From assembly GCA_015501595.1 (NCBI GenBank), contig JADNRX010000087.1:1-64000 (forward strand): 64,000 bases of DNA, written 5' to 3'. This DNA comes from Hymenopellis radicata (taxonomy: Eukaryota; Basidiomycota; Agaricomycetes; Agaricales; Physalacriaceae). Below the pieces are notes generated by a model. That model did no database searches and was not told where the DNA came from. It saw nothing but the letters and a program-made list of their open reading frames with translations. Made by a program: the position numbers and the translations under genes. Positions 54,446-64,000 of the stretch are shown here, one piece after another (the stretch's first letter is position 1; each line of letters opens with the position of its first letter).

Positions 54446-55900
54446 CTAATTGACCCCAAGGGTTTCGGAAAGCGCTTCCAGCGCGTTCTTCTGAACCTCC
54501 CATACGCCCCTACAGAGGTCATTCAATATGGGGGCATAAGCAATCAGATCTGAGTCCGATGCGATGAAATCAAGATCGTGGTTGCCGAACATTGAGTTCT
54601 GCCTAGTGAGCAATTCCTTCCACAGTGTCTGGAACTGCGGGAGGAACCTCTGCAGATAGGAGTGTCGTACGGCGCCGCCACCTACACCGCGAGCGATAGC
54701 GTAGAACGTGGCCTTCGTGCGGTGCATGAGGTAAGGCTTATACGCGATCAGCGAGGACGAAAGCATATAAAGCATGAACAAAATGCGTGCGGTGTACGGC
54801 GTTTCCGCGTTGGATAGCTTCATAACAATCGTACTGCCCTCCACTTTGGTCGTCGATAGCGCGATGATGATCTGGGAAACAGCTAGGAGAGCGCCCGCAT
54901 CGACTTGGTTGCGCAGTTGGTGAGCGTCAAGTAGAATCAAATCGTATTCTCGGGAGGTTAATTGGGGCGGAAGGGGAGGAAACGTGGGAAGAGGGTGTGT
55001 GTATGGGTAGAAAACTGGTTCAAGGCCAAGCTGAAACTGGACGATGTTGGAGAAGATGACGCTGTAGCGCTCCTGCAACACTGGATCCATCAGGAAGGCA
55101 TGCCCGCCTGCATCAGGAGGAAGGGATACGCCGAGTCCAGTAGACGTCTTGTTCTTTTTGAGGATGTAGGTGGAGAAACCACCAGGACAACAGCTGTGAC
55201 GCGATGAGTTGAGAGCAGATTGAATATCTACGGAACGAACCCAAGGTCTAGGAAGCGAAACTGGCGCCCGACTTTGGGGAATGGGACGCAGTATTTGACA
55301 TGGTTGTCAATCTGACCCATAATCTTGGCCATCTTCTTGAACCACGTCTGACCTAGGTCCTCGTCTGCATTATCGGCGACGTCCTGCTGTGCGGATATAT
55401 GCAGACGCAGCATCTTATCCTGTCGAACCTGGGCGTAGTGCATGTCAAAATATAATTTACTTCGCAACAATATAGTAAACGAGCCTTGTTCTTCAACTTG
55501 AACAGATCCTTCGCACCGGGATTCTCGGAAGAGATTATATCCCTCAACGTGGTGGCCGACATGCTGCATGGACGATGGTGGTCGATGTTCAACGGACGTT
55601 AGGCGCCTGGTGAGGCACGGGATGTGCATGAGAATCATGCGAAGTTTAATGGAGAAGTGCCGATAGCGGCACCAACCAGTTATAGATAGTCGGTGATTAG
55701 GAGAGCGCTTAAGGTGTCACGAAGTACAACTAGAGAAAGCGTCGAAAGAGAAACTGAGGCGACAAGAGACAGATAGAAGAGACAAGAACAAGCCGAAAAA
55801 GATGCGCACGATGGCGCCTGTAGAGAGACGTCTGTTTCGAACACAGGTTTAGCGCTACAAAAATGTAAACAATGCTTCATATCTGGGTTGGATTCAGATA
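54446..55900 (-). CDS. FtsJ-like (Rossmann-fold) methyltransferase domain protein
   Basis: The 5' end is uncertain (exon at about 55640-55240). An intron (GTAGAT...CACAG, 55240-55203) joins RFLDLGF to CCPGGFSTYILKKN, giving the SAM-binding motif I. Downstream are YDLILLDAHQLRNQ (motif IV-like Asp) and EGSTIVMKLSNAETPYTARILFML (motif with catalytic-type Lys), then YAIARG and a C-terminal helical tail with stop at 54446. FtsJ-type enzymes 2'-O-methylate RNA; the K-D-K-E set is only partly visible, so activity is not certain. Members of this group are common, of unknown target, in Agaricomycetes. Confidence 0.65.
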
Positions 55901-56731
55901 GTATACAGCAGGAAGTTTGGAGGCAGTGCGGAAAACGTTATTTTCAATTTGGCGACCAACGGTTCAAGTTGTCAAAGCGTCAAGAATGAAGAAGGAAACC
56001 GATCGTAGCACAGCCACACTCTGTCTTTTCTGACCCGTTCATGTTGTCGCTCAAAAACGAAGACTCCGTCGAACTATCCATCTGCATTGCTCCGTAATGA
56101 ATCATGATTGGCACGGAATGGAAGACTGGTAACTCAGTAACCGTCAATACCGCCTTTCCGCCCAAACGAGCGCCGATTCCGATGTCGTTGCGACTGCGAC
56201 AGCCATCCTCCTGTTTCACAAACTTTCTTGGCCGAGCACGAATCGTATGAGCGCGTTGTCACTTGGTTGCCACTCCATTTCATTTCAATGGAGCTTTCCT
56301 AACCGACGCGACGGTGTTACACATCGTTTGGGATATCTTGTCAGTGCCCAACAGTGCCCTGCATCAATTGACCTGCATCCATTGATGGAAATAACCTTCG
56401 CCCATTGGCTGGGTACCAATGTGTACTGATGGAATGCACGGTCACCGGAGGCAGTAACCACCTGATCCTCAGAACTTCGACTTCTTGTTACCCCGATGTG
56501 TTGTGTGGTCTCTAAATCTCACGTTATACGGTACCGGCCTTACACCGTTTCCTTGAGCATGCGGTGGACAAGTACGGATAGCTTCCCACCAGATTCCGTC
56601 ATCTCGGGTATAGCCTCCCAATCAGGCCTCAGGGAGAACCCAGGGTCTTTCGGCAACAACGGACGTCCACAAATTTGAGTTCATAAATACTTACACATGG
56701 ACTCGTCCTCCTGAGCTCCCCCATCATCCTT
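55901..56731. other. Intergenic region, no gene assigned
   Basis: Contains only short frames and no repeat or RNA gene that I can recognise. Confidence 0.4.
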
Positions 56732-58611
56732 CATGTCTGCCGACACCATCGACGTAGCACGCACATTTGGTGCAGTTCTGATTGGTGGAATGTTCGCGTC
56801 TCTGTGCGTCTTGAGGTGCGAGATGGGAATCAAGGACTGACGACTGCTCTTCCCCAGACTTTCAGGCGCCGTGGTCATCCAGACAATCATCTATTACAAG
56901 CTGTACCCTTCTGACTTGCTTAATCTCAAGTTAGTGGTAAGCATTCCGTGTTGCCTACTTTTTGCCGTTCATTCATCCTCTGCAGGTACTAACGATATGG
57001 TAAGAATCCGTCCAACCGCCATATATTTGCGCGCTGAAGAGCGTCAGGATTCTGGACATTTTCCACACGTCTTTCATTTGGGTCGCCACTTGGGACTACC
57101 TCATCCACCATTACGGCGATTTCACGCGCATTGATCACATACCATGGTGCGCCCGTCCCCATCATTACCGTCGTTGTCCGGCCTTGACATCATGGGTGCG
57201 GTCACAGGAGCATTGCGGTGAGTCGTTTACGGTGCCTACTATCTGTCCAATCTGACGAGGTCGCAGCTAACTATTGTGCTGACGGTGCGTCGAAATAATT
57301 TGTCAGACTTGCGGAGCGCTCAGGAGTCAGTATTTGAAGGCTATTCTGACGTTCCTTGTCCACTGGTTTGTGCTCCATCGCAGCTGCTAATACTATTTCG
57401 CGTTCCTCGGTCTTATCTGACCGTCTTCGTAGCTTCTTTGCCCATCGAATCTTCCGGCGTAAGGCCTTCTTATCATCGGCTCTCCCGCCTCCACTCACCT
57501 CTTCCAGTCAGCAAGAAGAACTGGCTACTCACCGCTCCCATCGTCCGTTTATTTTTCTATTGGATGCCATCCTGCTTCCCCCAGATTTTGATTCCGTTTT
57601 AGCTGACCCTTGCTGTACTGCGACTCGGTCGGTTTTACGTCGCGCTCCCTTCGATGCGGTCAGGCTAATCAATTTTCTAGGCGCCGCCTGTGGTAAGCAT
57701 CCTTCATCACGCCTTCATTCGACACTGCATGAAATACATCACGATGCTAAGTGACAACGGCTAAAATGTGTGTATCCAGGAGCGTCTTGCGAGGTGATAT
57801 TGACCCTTCATATTTCTAGGATGCAACTACACACGTACACGGAGTTCAAGGCTGATTTCGCAGTGTGTACATTCTCTGCTTCTCTGTTCTACTGTTGATA
57901 TCCAGGAAAGTGGGTCTTCACGCTGGCCTAGGCCTCTCATCCGCTGTCGACGTTATAATCACAGGGTCTCTCTTTTTTCTCCTCCGAACGTCCCGTAGCC
58001 TGACAGGTGCCGAGAAGTACGCCACCATCTTTTATTCACTTTGCTGATGTGCCGCGATTTTCTGATTTTTAAAAATTTTAAATTTACAGTCTCAACCACA
58101 TTATCGATAGCTTGATCTTATACGCGTTCGAAACCGGGTTTCTGACTTGGTTTGTATCCTGCTCTCTTGGGGCTCAGTATCTCACAAAGCTTACTGTTAA
58201 CAGTGCAAGCACCATCGTAGCCATGATCTGTGTGAGTCTCTTTCCCCGCAACTTCGGACGTTTTGTTCAAATTTGCAATTCCACAGTGGCTGGCCATGCC
58301 GTCAAACCTTGTCTTCATGGGTTTACATTTCGTGATTGGAAAACGTACGTGTGTTCTTTTTAGAACTAGCACCTGTTGACGGTCTGATGTTACTTACAGT
58401 CTATGCGAATTCTCTGCTTGTGACGTCCGTTGTCGGGCTCGTTTTGTCACCAGTTCCTCATGCTAATGTATATCACAGCTTGAATACTCGTAAAAGTATC
58501 CGACATGGGCGATCAGTGTCTTCTGCAGAGGCCGCTGGGAATGCTATTTTAGTGATGGACACGCGACGAAATCGATCTGTGCCGTATTCAGTGAGTAGTC
58601 AACCTCTATAA
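56732..58611 (+). CDS. DUF6534-family seven-helix-like membrane protein
   Basis: Starts MSADTIDVARTFGAVLIGGMFASL. After an intron comes LSGAVVIQTIIYYKLYPSDLLNLKLVV, the family's N-terminal signature (the VxQTxxYYxxYPxD pattern). Later exons give SFFAHRIFR, an intron, then VSKKNWLLTAPI; GLHAGLGLSSAVDVIITGSLFFLLRTSRS; LNHIIDSLILYAFETG; LYANSLLVT; and the cytoplasmic LNTRKSIRHG tail with stop at 58611. Several exons are very short, so exact joins are uncertain. Function is unknown; plasma- or organelle-membrane location is inferred from the helices. Confidence 0.7.
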
Positions 58612-60147
58612 TGCTTCTGTGCTCTAACTGCATCAAGCCATCGCAAATCACGTCGGGGGACGAGTATCTGACATCGGAAAACGCACCGACGTGGGTTATT
58701 CCTCTACGCCCCACACTACATCGCCGAACTGAATTCTTCATAGTTACAAATCAACGTCCAGCGCAGCATACAATACACCTCAGACTATGACGTTCCCAAG
58801 GTCTCCGTTTCTGTTAACCCATGAGGGTTGTATACATTACTTGTTCTTGTCTTGCAGGATTGCGAGTCTTGAAAATGTATCCTTAGTTCCGCGACTGGCG
58901 ACGCCTGTACTCGACTCGATCTGTTGATATCTTCGTACCCCGACATTGATCCTCGAGGAAGCTGAATTGACAGTGCCATCAAGAATATGTTCTGGGGCTT
59001 ACCGACGCTCATGAGCGCCTCCAGTGAACATCAGTGCCTCACTTCCGAAGAAAACCCGCTTTCAGTGGACGTGCGCCATAGGCATCTGCAAGTAAGTAGT
59101 AAGCGGCATTGGGTATTACGGACGGAAGTATCAGAAGGCAGAGCATCACGTAGTTCGAGGCTTCGCCACCCATAAAAAAATGTTGGCCCATGACGAGGAG
59201 TTGTACATGGGCGCCACAATTCTTGCCGCAATGCCGAACTGTTTATCGCTCATGGCGTTGCATAACTTCAAGTTCTCTTCTCTTCCGCGAATCCGATCAC
59301 AATCTCACTTTCCAACTGGTCTTGGCAGTTCGGCGTCTATGCCATCTGGCGGAGTAGTCATACGCGTAGCCGTCCCCACGTTCCTCCCTTATGCACTGAT
59401 TCATATTGTAGCAGATCGATTCCCTGCGGAAAGCTCGCGCTGTCCAGGAAGGTAGGTACAGAGGACAAATGCTGACAATGTCGTCAGCTGAGAACGATCA
59501 CTCCAAGCAGGTGACCGCGCCTTCACTTGCCGTGCTGGGACTCTATGAACCTCCTGCCCAGGACGTCGGTTTTCATTTGTTACGCTTGAAACGTGCCTCG
59601 CCCTAGTGGTCTTCTTGAGCGATGTCTTGGTGAGTGTTTCATCATACAACGCATAAGAGTAGAGTGTTGTGGCGTTTGCGTCAATTCATTGGTGCTGTCG
59701 GCGAGTGGCGGAAACATGTTACGCTCACGTCGTGTCCCAATCGGATTGCCAGCGTGTGGGCAATATGAGCTTCGTACGGAGCATTGTTGCACGACCTCGC
59801 GGTTTCTCGAACGAATTGAATACACGCCACTAGCACGTTGTCGTGCGTGGGTTTTCCATAGAAACCACGCACGATTGAGCTCAGCATTGACGCCTGTATT
59901 GACGCCTTGATTCTTCACTCCTCAGACGAAACCGCGAACCATTTTGGCGCTCGATGTACGTGTCTTACCCGCCGGCTGCCGAACACTCCAGTGGCAGCTT
60001 GAATCATTCCTGACGTCAAGACATCTCCTGCCCGAAACCTAATCTCGGGATCTGGGTTAGGTAACGATGAAAGCACTATAAGACTCGCAGATAGAGATGA
60101 CGGTTCCCTCCCTCTTTGCTCCCGCCCGCTCCAGGTACTAGTGGTCA
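58612..60147. other. Interval with no confident gene
   Basis: Plus-strand frames at 58990-59175, 59180-59455 and 59593-59910 are separated by possible introns, but their products contain no recognisable domain. A TATAA-like box at about 60077 lies 70 bp upstream of the superoxide dismutase ATG. Confidence 0.3.
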
Positions 60148-61002
60148 TGAAGTTCACCTTCGCCTCACTTCTCGTCGTTGTGGCGTTCGTCAATGCAAGG
60201 TGAGTGCATCCTTCAATTTTCTCAGGCGGTCGGTATTGACAAATGCGTTCAGAAATGCCGCGAGGTACATTCCCCTCCTCTATCGCCTTTGAAATGGTAG
60301 AACCTCATGTGCTCTGGTAGGACCGATGACGAGGACCCACGAACGGTATGTCCAATATCATTATGCTTTCCATGCTGACATTATCAATTTTGCATGTTCA
60401 GGCCGTTGTATTCGTCAGTGGTAATTCCACCGTCAAAGGCACGGTAGTCTTCCAGCAAGAGAGCCCAGACGACTTGATCCATATCAAGGCAGCCGTGACG
60501 GGCCTTGATCCCAATTCGCTTCGCGGGTGGCATGTTCAGTACGCGGCCACGTTCTTCTGACGAGTGGTAGCTTGATCTTTCTTGTAGCGTGTCCGGCAAC
60601 CTTACAGACGGCTGCACGTCTGCTGGCCCACACTTCAATCCCTTCAACCTGACCCACGGGGCACCCGATGACAAAATCCGACACGTTGGTGATCTGGGAA
60701 ACCTCAAGTCGGATGCGCATGGAGCTGCAATGCCTGAGTTGACGGATACCGAGCTCACCTTGTTCGGCGATCTCAGCATCATTGGGTACAGTCACTTCAG
60801 CTTGCAAGAGGGTTCACTAACCGTTCGCTCTTAGACGCGCTTTGGTGATTCACGCCGGTACTGACGATCTAGGCAAGGGAGGAAATGCGGAGTCGCTGGC
60901 TAATGGAAACTCGGGTCCGCGCTCGGCGTGCGGCGTTATTGGTATGTCCTGTATGATCGCTCCGTTCATGATTTGAGCTTCTATGTTTTAGGCTGGGCGT
61001 GA
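60148..61002 (+). CDS. Cu/Zn superoxide dismutase, probably secreted
   Basis: A signal peptide [17 protein letters not shown] is encoded in exon 1 (60148-60199). Micro-exons follow, then [20 protein letters not shown]. The GWHVH copper motif is split: the second His codon is CA from one exon and C from the next (intron GTACGC...TTGTAG), restoring HVH. Then [50 protein letters not shown] and [10 protein letters not shown] end the protein at 61002. All metal-ligand His/Asp positions and the disulfide cysteines are present. It converts superoxide to peroxide and oxygen; the signal peptide suggests an extracellular or wall role, unlike the cytosolic housekeeping form. Confidence 0.9.
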
Positions 61003-61625
61003 TTCTTTGTGCGAAATTAATTCATACGTTTTCTCAAGAAAGACTTTGTAATGTACAATCCCAAGATCAACATTCTTTACGAAGTGTCCCAGTGTCATGC
61101 CTAATTATTTACACTACTGGGAGGTATGGAGATTCTTGACCGGTGTAGCAATTGTAAACGTCGTAAAGGAGACTTAGGCATTCAGTAGTGTGTAGTAGCT
61201 CAGTGCCGACACACTCCTCCATTACTCAACGGAAGTAGAAGAGCCCGAGCCTTGCATTTCGCGAACAAAACACAAATGAACGACACTGGCAGCTAGACAG
61301 ATTTTAAGAGTCTCTGTCCCGCATTGTAAACAACGTATTCACGAGGTCGGTTTTAGATGTGATGAATGATGATAGTTGACCTGTACAATGGGTAACAATA
61401 TAAACATGCATGTAAACAGGGTTGGAATGTTGGAGTACGACGAAAATGTACAGGAGGGGAAAATGATGTGGCGCAAGGACCTTGTTTGGCTCATTTGGGC
61501 ACAACCAACATCTGGGCCTTGTGCTTGAGGACAGGGCACGGAGATCGTCTTGGTCGAGTAGCGCGACAGTGATCCCGGGAGCTCCTTTGTCCCAAAATGT
61601 ATAATCAACATCTTTTTCTCCATTA
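61003..61625. other. Intergenic region between convergent genes
   Basis: Holds the 3' sides of the superoxide dismutase and kinase genes. No gene, repeat or RNA signature seen. Confidence 0.4.
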
Positions 61626-63660
61626 TCATCGTTCTTCGTCGTCCGCGCTCACTCCCCGCGCTTCGAGGGCTTCGGCCCATGGGTATTCCCCATCTGTGAG
61701 AAGTTTATGCTCCTCTCCTCTCATCGTTCGCAACACAATAGACTCCACCAATTCGGATGAGGGCTTGCCAAGTAGTGCGTCCATGAACTCATCTGCCGCC
61801 TGCTGGACTAGAGGGTCAGCCTCGGAGACCGGAATATTTGCTGTGGGGCTGGACACAATCCGAATGATCTCAGCTGCAGGAAGCTTGGCGAGCTCGGCGA
61901 TGGTATGAGTCGGGCCAGCGGGAGTACTGTATCCATCGTCGGTGCTCTGCTCGCCGGGATGACCACCATCGAATGATTCCTTCTGAGGAAATCCGCCGAA
62001 GGGAATTATCTCAGTCTGGCTAGGCAAATCGTCAAATGACGAAGAATCTGGCAACACATGTAATAAGAAGTTTAGTTACGCAGAAACATACGGCGTAGTA
62101 AGAAATGGTACTTGCCGCCACCATTAATCGGCAGTGCGAAAGGGGAGCGCCCAAGGGTTACAGCGCTAAGTTCTGCTTCGGACATCCTGACCAGAGTCTG
62201 TTGCAGGACTTTCGCGCTGGGCCTGTCTTGCGGGCTCGGCGAAAGACATGATGTGACGACACTCCAGAGTTCGCAGACGGAAACTCGTGGGAAGAGGGGC
62301 GTGCTGGCATTCTCTTGTTGATGAGGACTGCACTCATCACCGCTACGTCGGTTTGGATATCGGAGAATGGCGGCCTCCCAGTATGAATCTGAACAAAGTG
62401 CGACTCGGATGAGCAAAGGTATTTCAACAATCACGGAGGACTTGTGTACTTCAATGATGGTGCAGCCAAACGAATACACATCCCTCGCTGCGAGATACAG
62501 AGGTTGAAAGAGTGCGCCATTCATCATTTCCGGAGGCATCCAGCGGATCGCGCCATGGCCACGCGCAGTAGTTCCGGGCGCTTTAGTTTCGACCGTAAGA
62601 CTGATGCCGAAGTCAGCCAATACGCAGCGAAAATCTTCCTTGACAAGGATGTTTCTCTAGGACCAAAACGATTGTTAATAAGCTTCAACGAAGACCAAGA
62701 GAGGAAATCGTAATTACACCACGTATGTCTGCATGAACGATTTGAGGGTCGAGTTCGTGCAGGTACCGCATGCCTTCGGCGATGTCGAGGACCTAAACGA
62801 TAATCAATAACATGCAATTCGTTCAAGGCACAGAACTACGCACGAAAGGATAGCGGTCAAGGTGTGGTCGCTCTTCGAGAAATGTAATAAGATCGCCGTC
62901 TGCCATCCACAGCGAAATGAGACAGAAACTCGGATGGAACAGGTCAAGGCTGACGCCAACAAAGGGCAGAATGTTAGGGTGGCGCAATTGCCTCCACAGT
63001 AGTGCTTCGCGACAGAAGGCCTGTGCCCTCAAGTAAACACAGGTTGGTGTCGCCGACGAGAGCCCGCACCTTGAAGATTTCGTCTCTGGTACTTCCGCCG
63101 TGCACATATAAACGCAAAGCTTTCAAGCAAACAAGCTTCCCATCTTCGGTCACTCCTCTCCAAACATCCTTCGCAAAAAAGGTGAGCCAAAGGCAAAGCC
63201 CCTGGTTGCCCACTCACTGCATATCCGCCTCCCGCTATCGGCGACTTTCCTTCTGGTCGCACGCCGTGACAGAAGAGGGACGTCGGCAGCATGTCGTACT
63301 GCTTTCCGAGAGCGCTAAGGCACTTGATGCATGTAGCTCTATAAGCGCCGTTTGTTCGCTCAGAGTCGAGTTCCTATTGTGTGTTTAAGTCAGGCATACT
63401 AATACGACGTGCGCCAAACCTACAGCTTGCAAGATGTCCAGCACTGCCTGGGCAGTGTCACAGGGAACAGATCCAATGGTTCTCCATGCCGAGTCATATT
63501 TCAGTAGCCGTACCACCATTTCCCTCAATGGCTCGTCATCGTTGGAGAGGTCGGACCATGCCAGGTCGCACTGCGACTCACCCATGTCCGGGGCCATGGT
63601 GTAGCTCTTGGAGGTGTCGAGGAAGCAGTTCACCTCGAGGCAGGACCTGTGTTGATCTAC
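61626..63660 (-). CDS. TKL-type protein kinase (Agaricomycete family)
   Basis: An N-terminal helical region (MNCFLDTSKSYTMAPDMGES..., start at about 63633) precedes a kinase domain: VCLKALRLY (ATP-site Lys), AFCREALLWRQLRHPNILPFVG (Glu of helix C), WMADGDLITFLEE (hinge), GMRYLHELDPQIVHADIRG-RNIL (catalytic loop HxDxxxxN, with Ala in place of the usual Arg, so non-RD), LADFGISLT (DFG), GAIRWMPPEMMNG (P-E of APE), DVYSFGCTIIE and the final SPSPQDRPSA. A C-terminal tail of about 140 acidic residues ends at 61626. Many introns, including one inside the catalytic loop. Such TKL kinases are greatly expanded in Agaricomycetes; substrates are unknown. Confidence 0.8.
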
Positions 63661-64000
63661 ATCATGATTTGGTGTTACTGAGAAGACTCACGTGCGAAGA
63701 TACTGCTCAGAGAAGCGCGATTGAGTGAAACGCGAAAGTTTCGCGTCGGCGGTAACACGCTCTCAGATATGATGGCCTATACGCGCCCCGGCCGCGCTCT
63801 CTGCCCGCCGTGCATGCGACACGCCATATTTCCTCGACTATCGGTGTGGGGACCGTGCTGTCCTTGACCTAGAGAGAGCGGCTCGTTGTATGATGTCCTA
63901 CTGGACGCACAGGCTCTGCGCGTCGAGCGTGGCCACGCAATATCCGCTTCTGTGCTGGATCGCTTACGACGAAGGCGTTATGGGATAAATTCAATGGGGA
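63661..64000. other. Upstream region of the kinase gene to the window edge
   Basis: Probably 5' UTR and promoter of the minus-strand kinase. No other feature can be supported. Confidence 0.35.

Noticed and set aside
57271..57498. Minus-strand basic frame (MSGGGRADDKKALRRKIRW...) as a gene
   Set aside because: It is the antisense of DUF6534 exons and an intron on the plus strand.
60520..60600. Loss of the HVH copper ligand in the superoxide dismutase (apparent HVQ)
   Set aside because: The codon is split by an intron; splicing yields CAC (His).
1..64000. hAT transposase or Tc1/mariner transposase gene
   Set aside because: No frame shows an RW-type hAT dimerisation domain, a BED finger with DDE context, or a DDE/D triad; the elements here appear non-autonomous.

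Overview
The window is nuclear DNA of a basidiomycete fungus, almost certainly an Agaricomycete. The genes carry many short (about 45-60 nt) GT-AG introns. Families typical of or restricted to that class occur (DUF6535 and DUF6534 membrane proteins, PIN/XPG-like nucleases, F-box/LRR proteins, TKL kinases). About half of the window is transposon-derived.

Layout. (1) 572-20283: a DUF6535 membrane-protein gene (copy A). A 15.8 kb insertion (3327-19167) with 8-bp direct repeats splits it. The insertion carries a SAP-domain gene and a tyrosine-recombinase gene tail to tail, LTR-retrotransposon remains, an XPG/PIN nuclease gene hit by its own hAT-like insertion, a GATA zinc-finger gene and a bZIP-like gene. 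(2) 20653-23742: a Cys-rich orphan gene and an HpcH/HpaI-type aldolase. (3) 25965-42473: DUF6535 copy B, shredded by at least seven independent insertions plus a relocated piece of the Cys-rich gene. The largest insertion (28998-37501) is a Russian-doll stack of hAT-like elements containing a 1.8 kb palindrome and a captured cytochrome P450 fragment. (4) 42838-64000: a gene-rich, low-repeat segment with a Cbf1-type bHLH factor, an Oxa1-family mitochondrial insertase, a second HpcH/HpaI aldolase, a WD40 (Cdc20-like) protein, an F-box gene with frameshifts, an FtsJ-like methyltransferase, a DUF6534 protein, a secreted Cu/Zn superoxide dismutase and a TKL-type kinase.

Comparing DUF6535 copies A and B shows the empty site for most insertions in the other copy, so target-site duplications and element ends can be fixed to the base. 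Two MITE families have TA duplications and ends CTGT...ACAG. A set of hAT-like elements has 8-bp duplications and TAG... termini. The hAT-like set is the most unusual content. Its members share an internal core of short hairpins and a CCCCGTGC-ATTGC-CCGGGG box but have completely different terminal arrays, each built from its own small palindromic motif (GAGTACTC, AACCGGTT, GGTATACC or CACCCGGGTG types). No hAT transposase gene is visible, so they look non-autonomous. All functional assignments are made by eye from sequence motifs; no database search was run.
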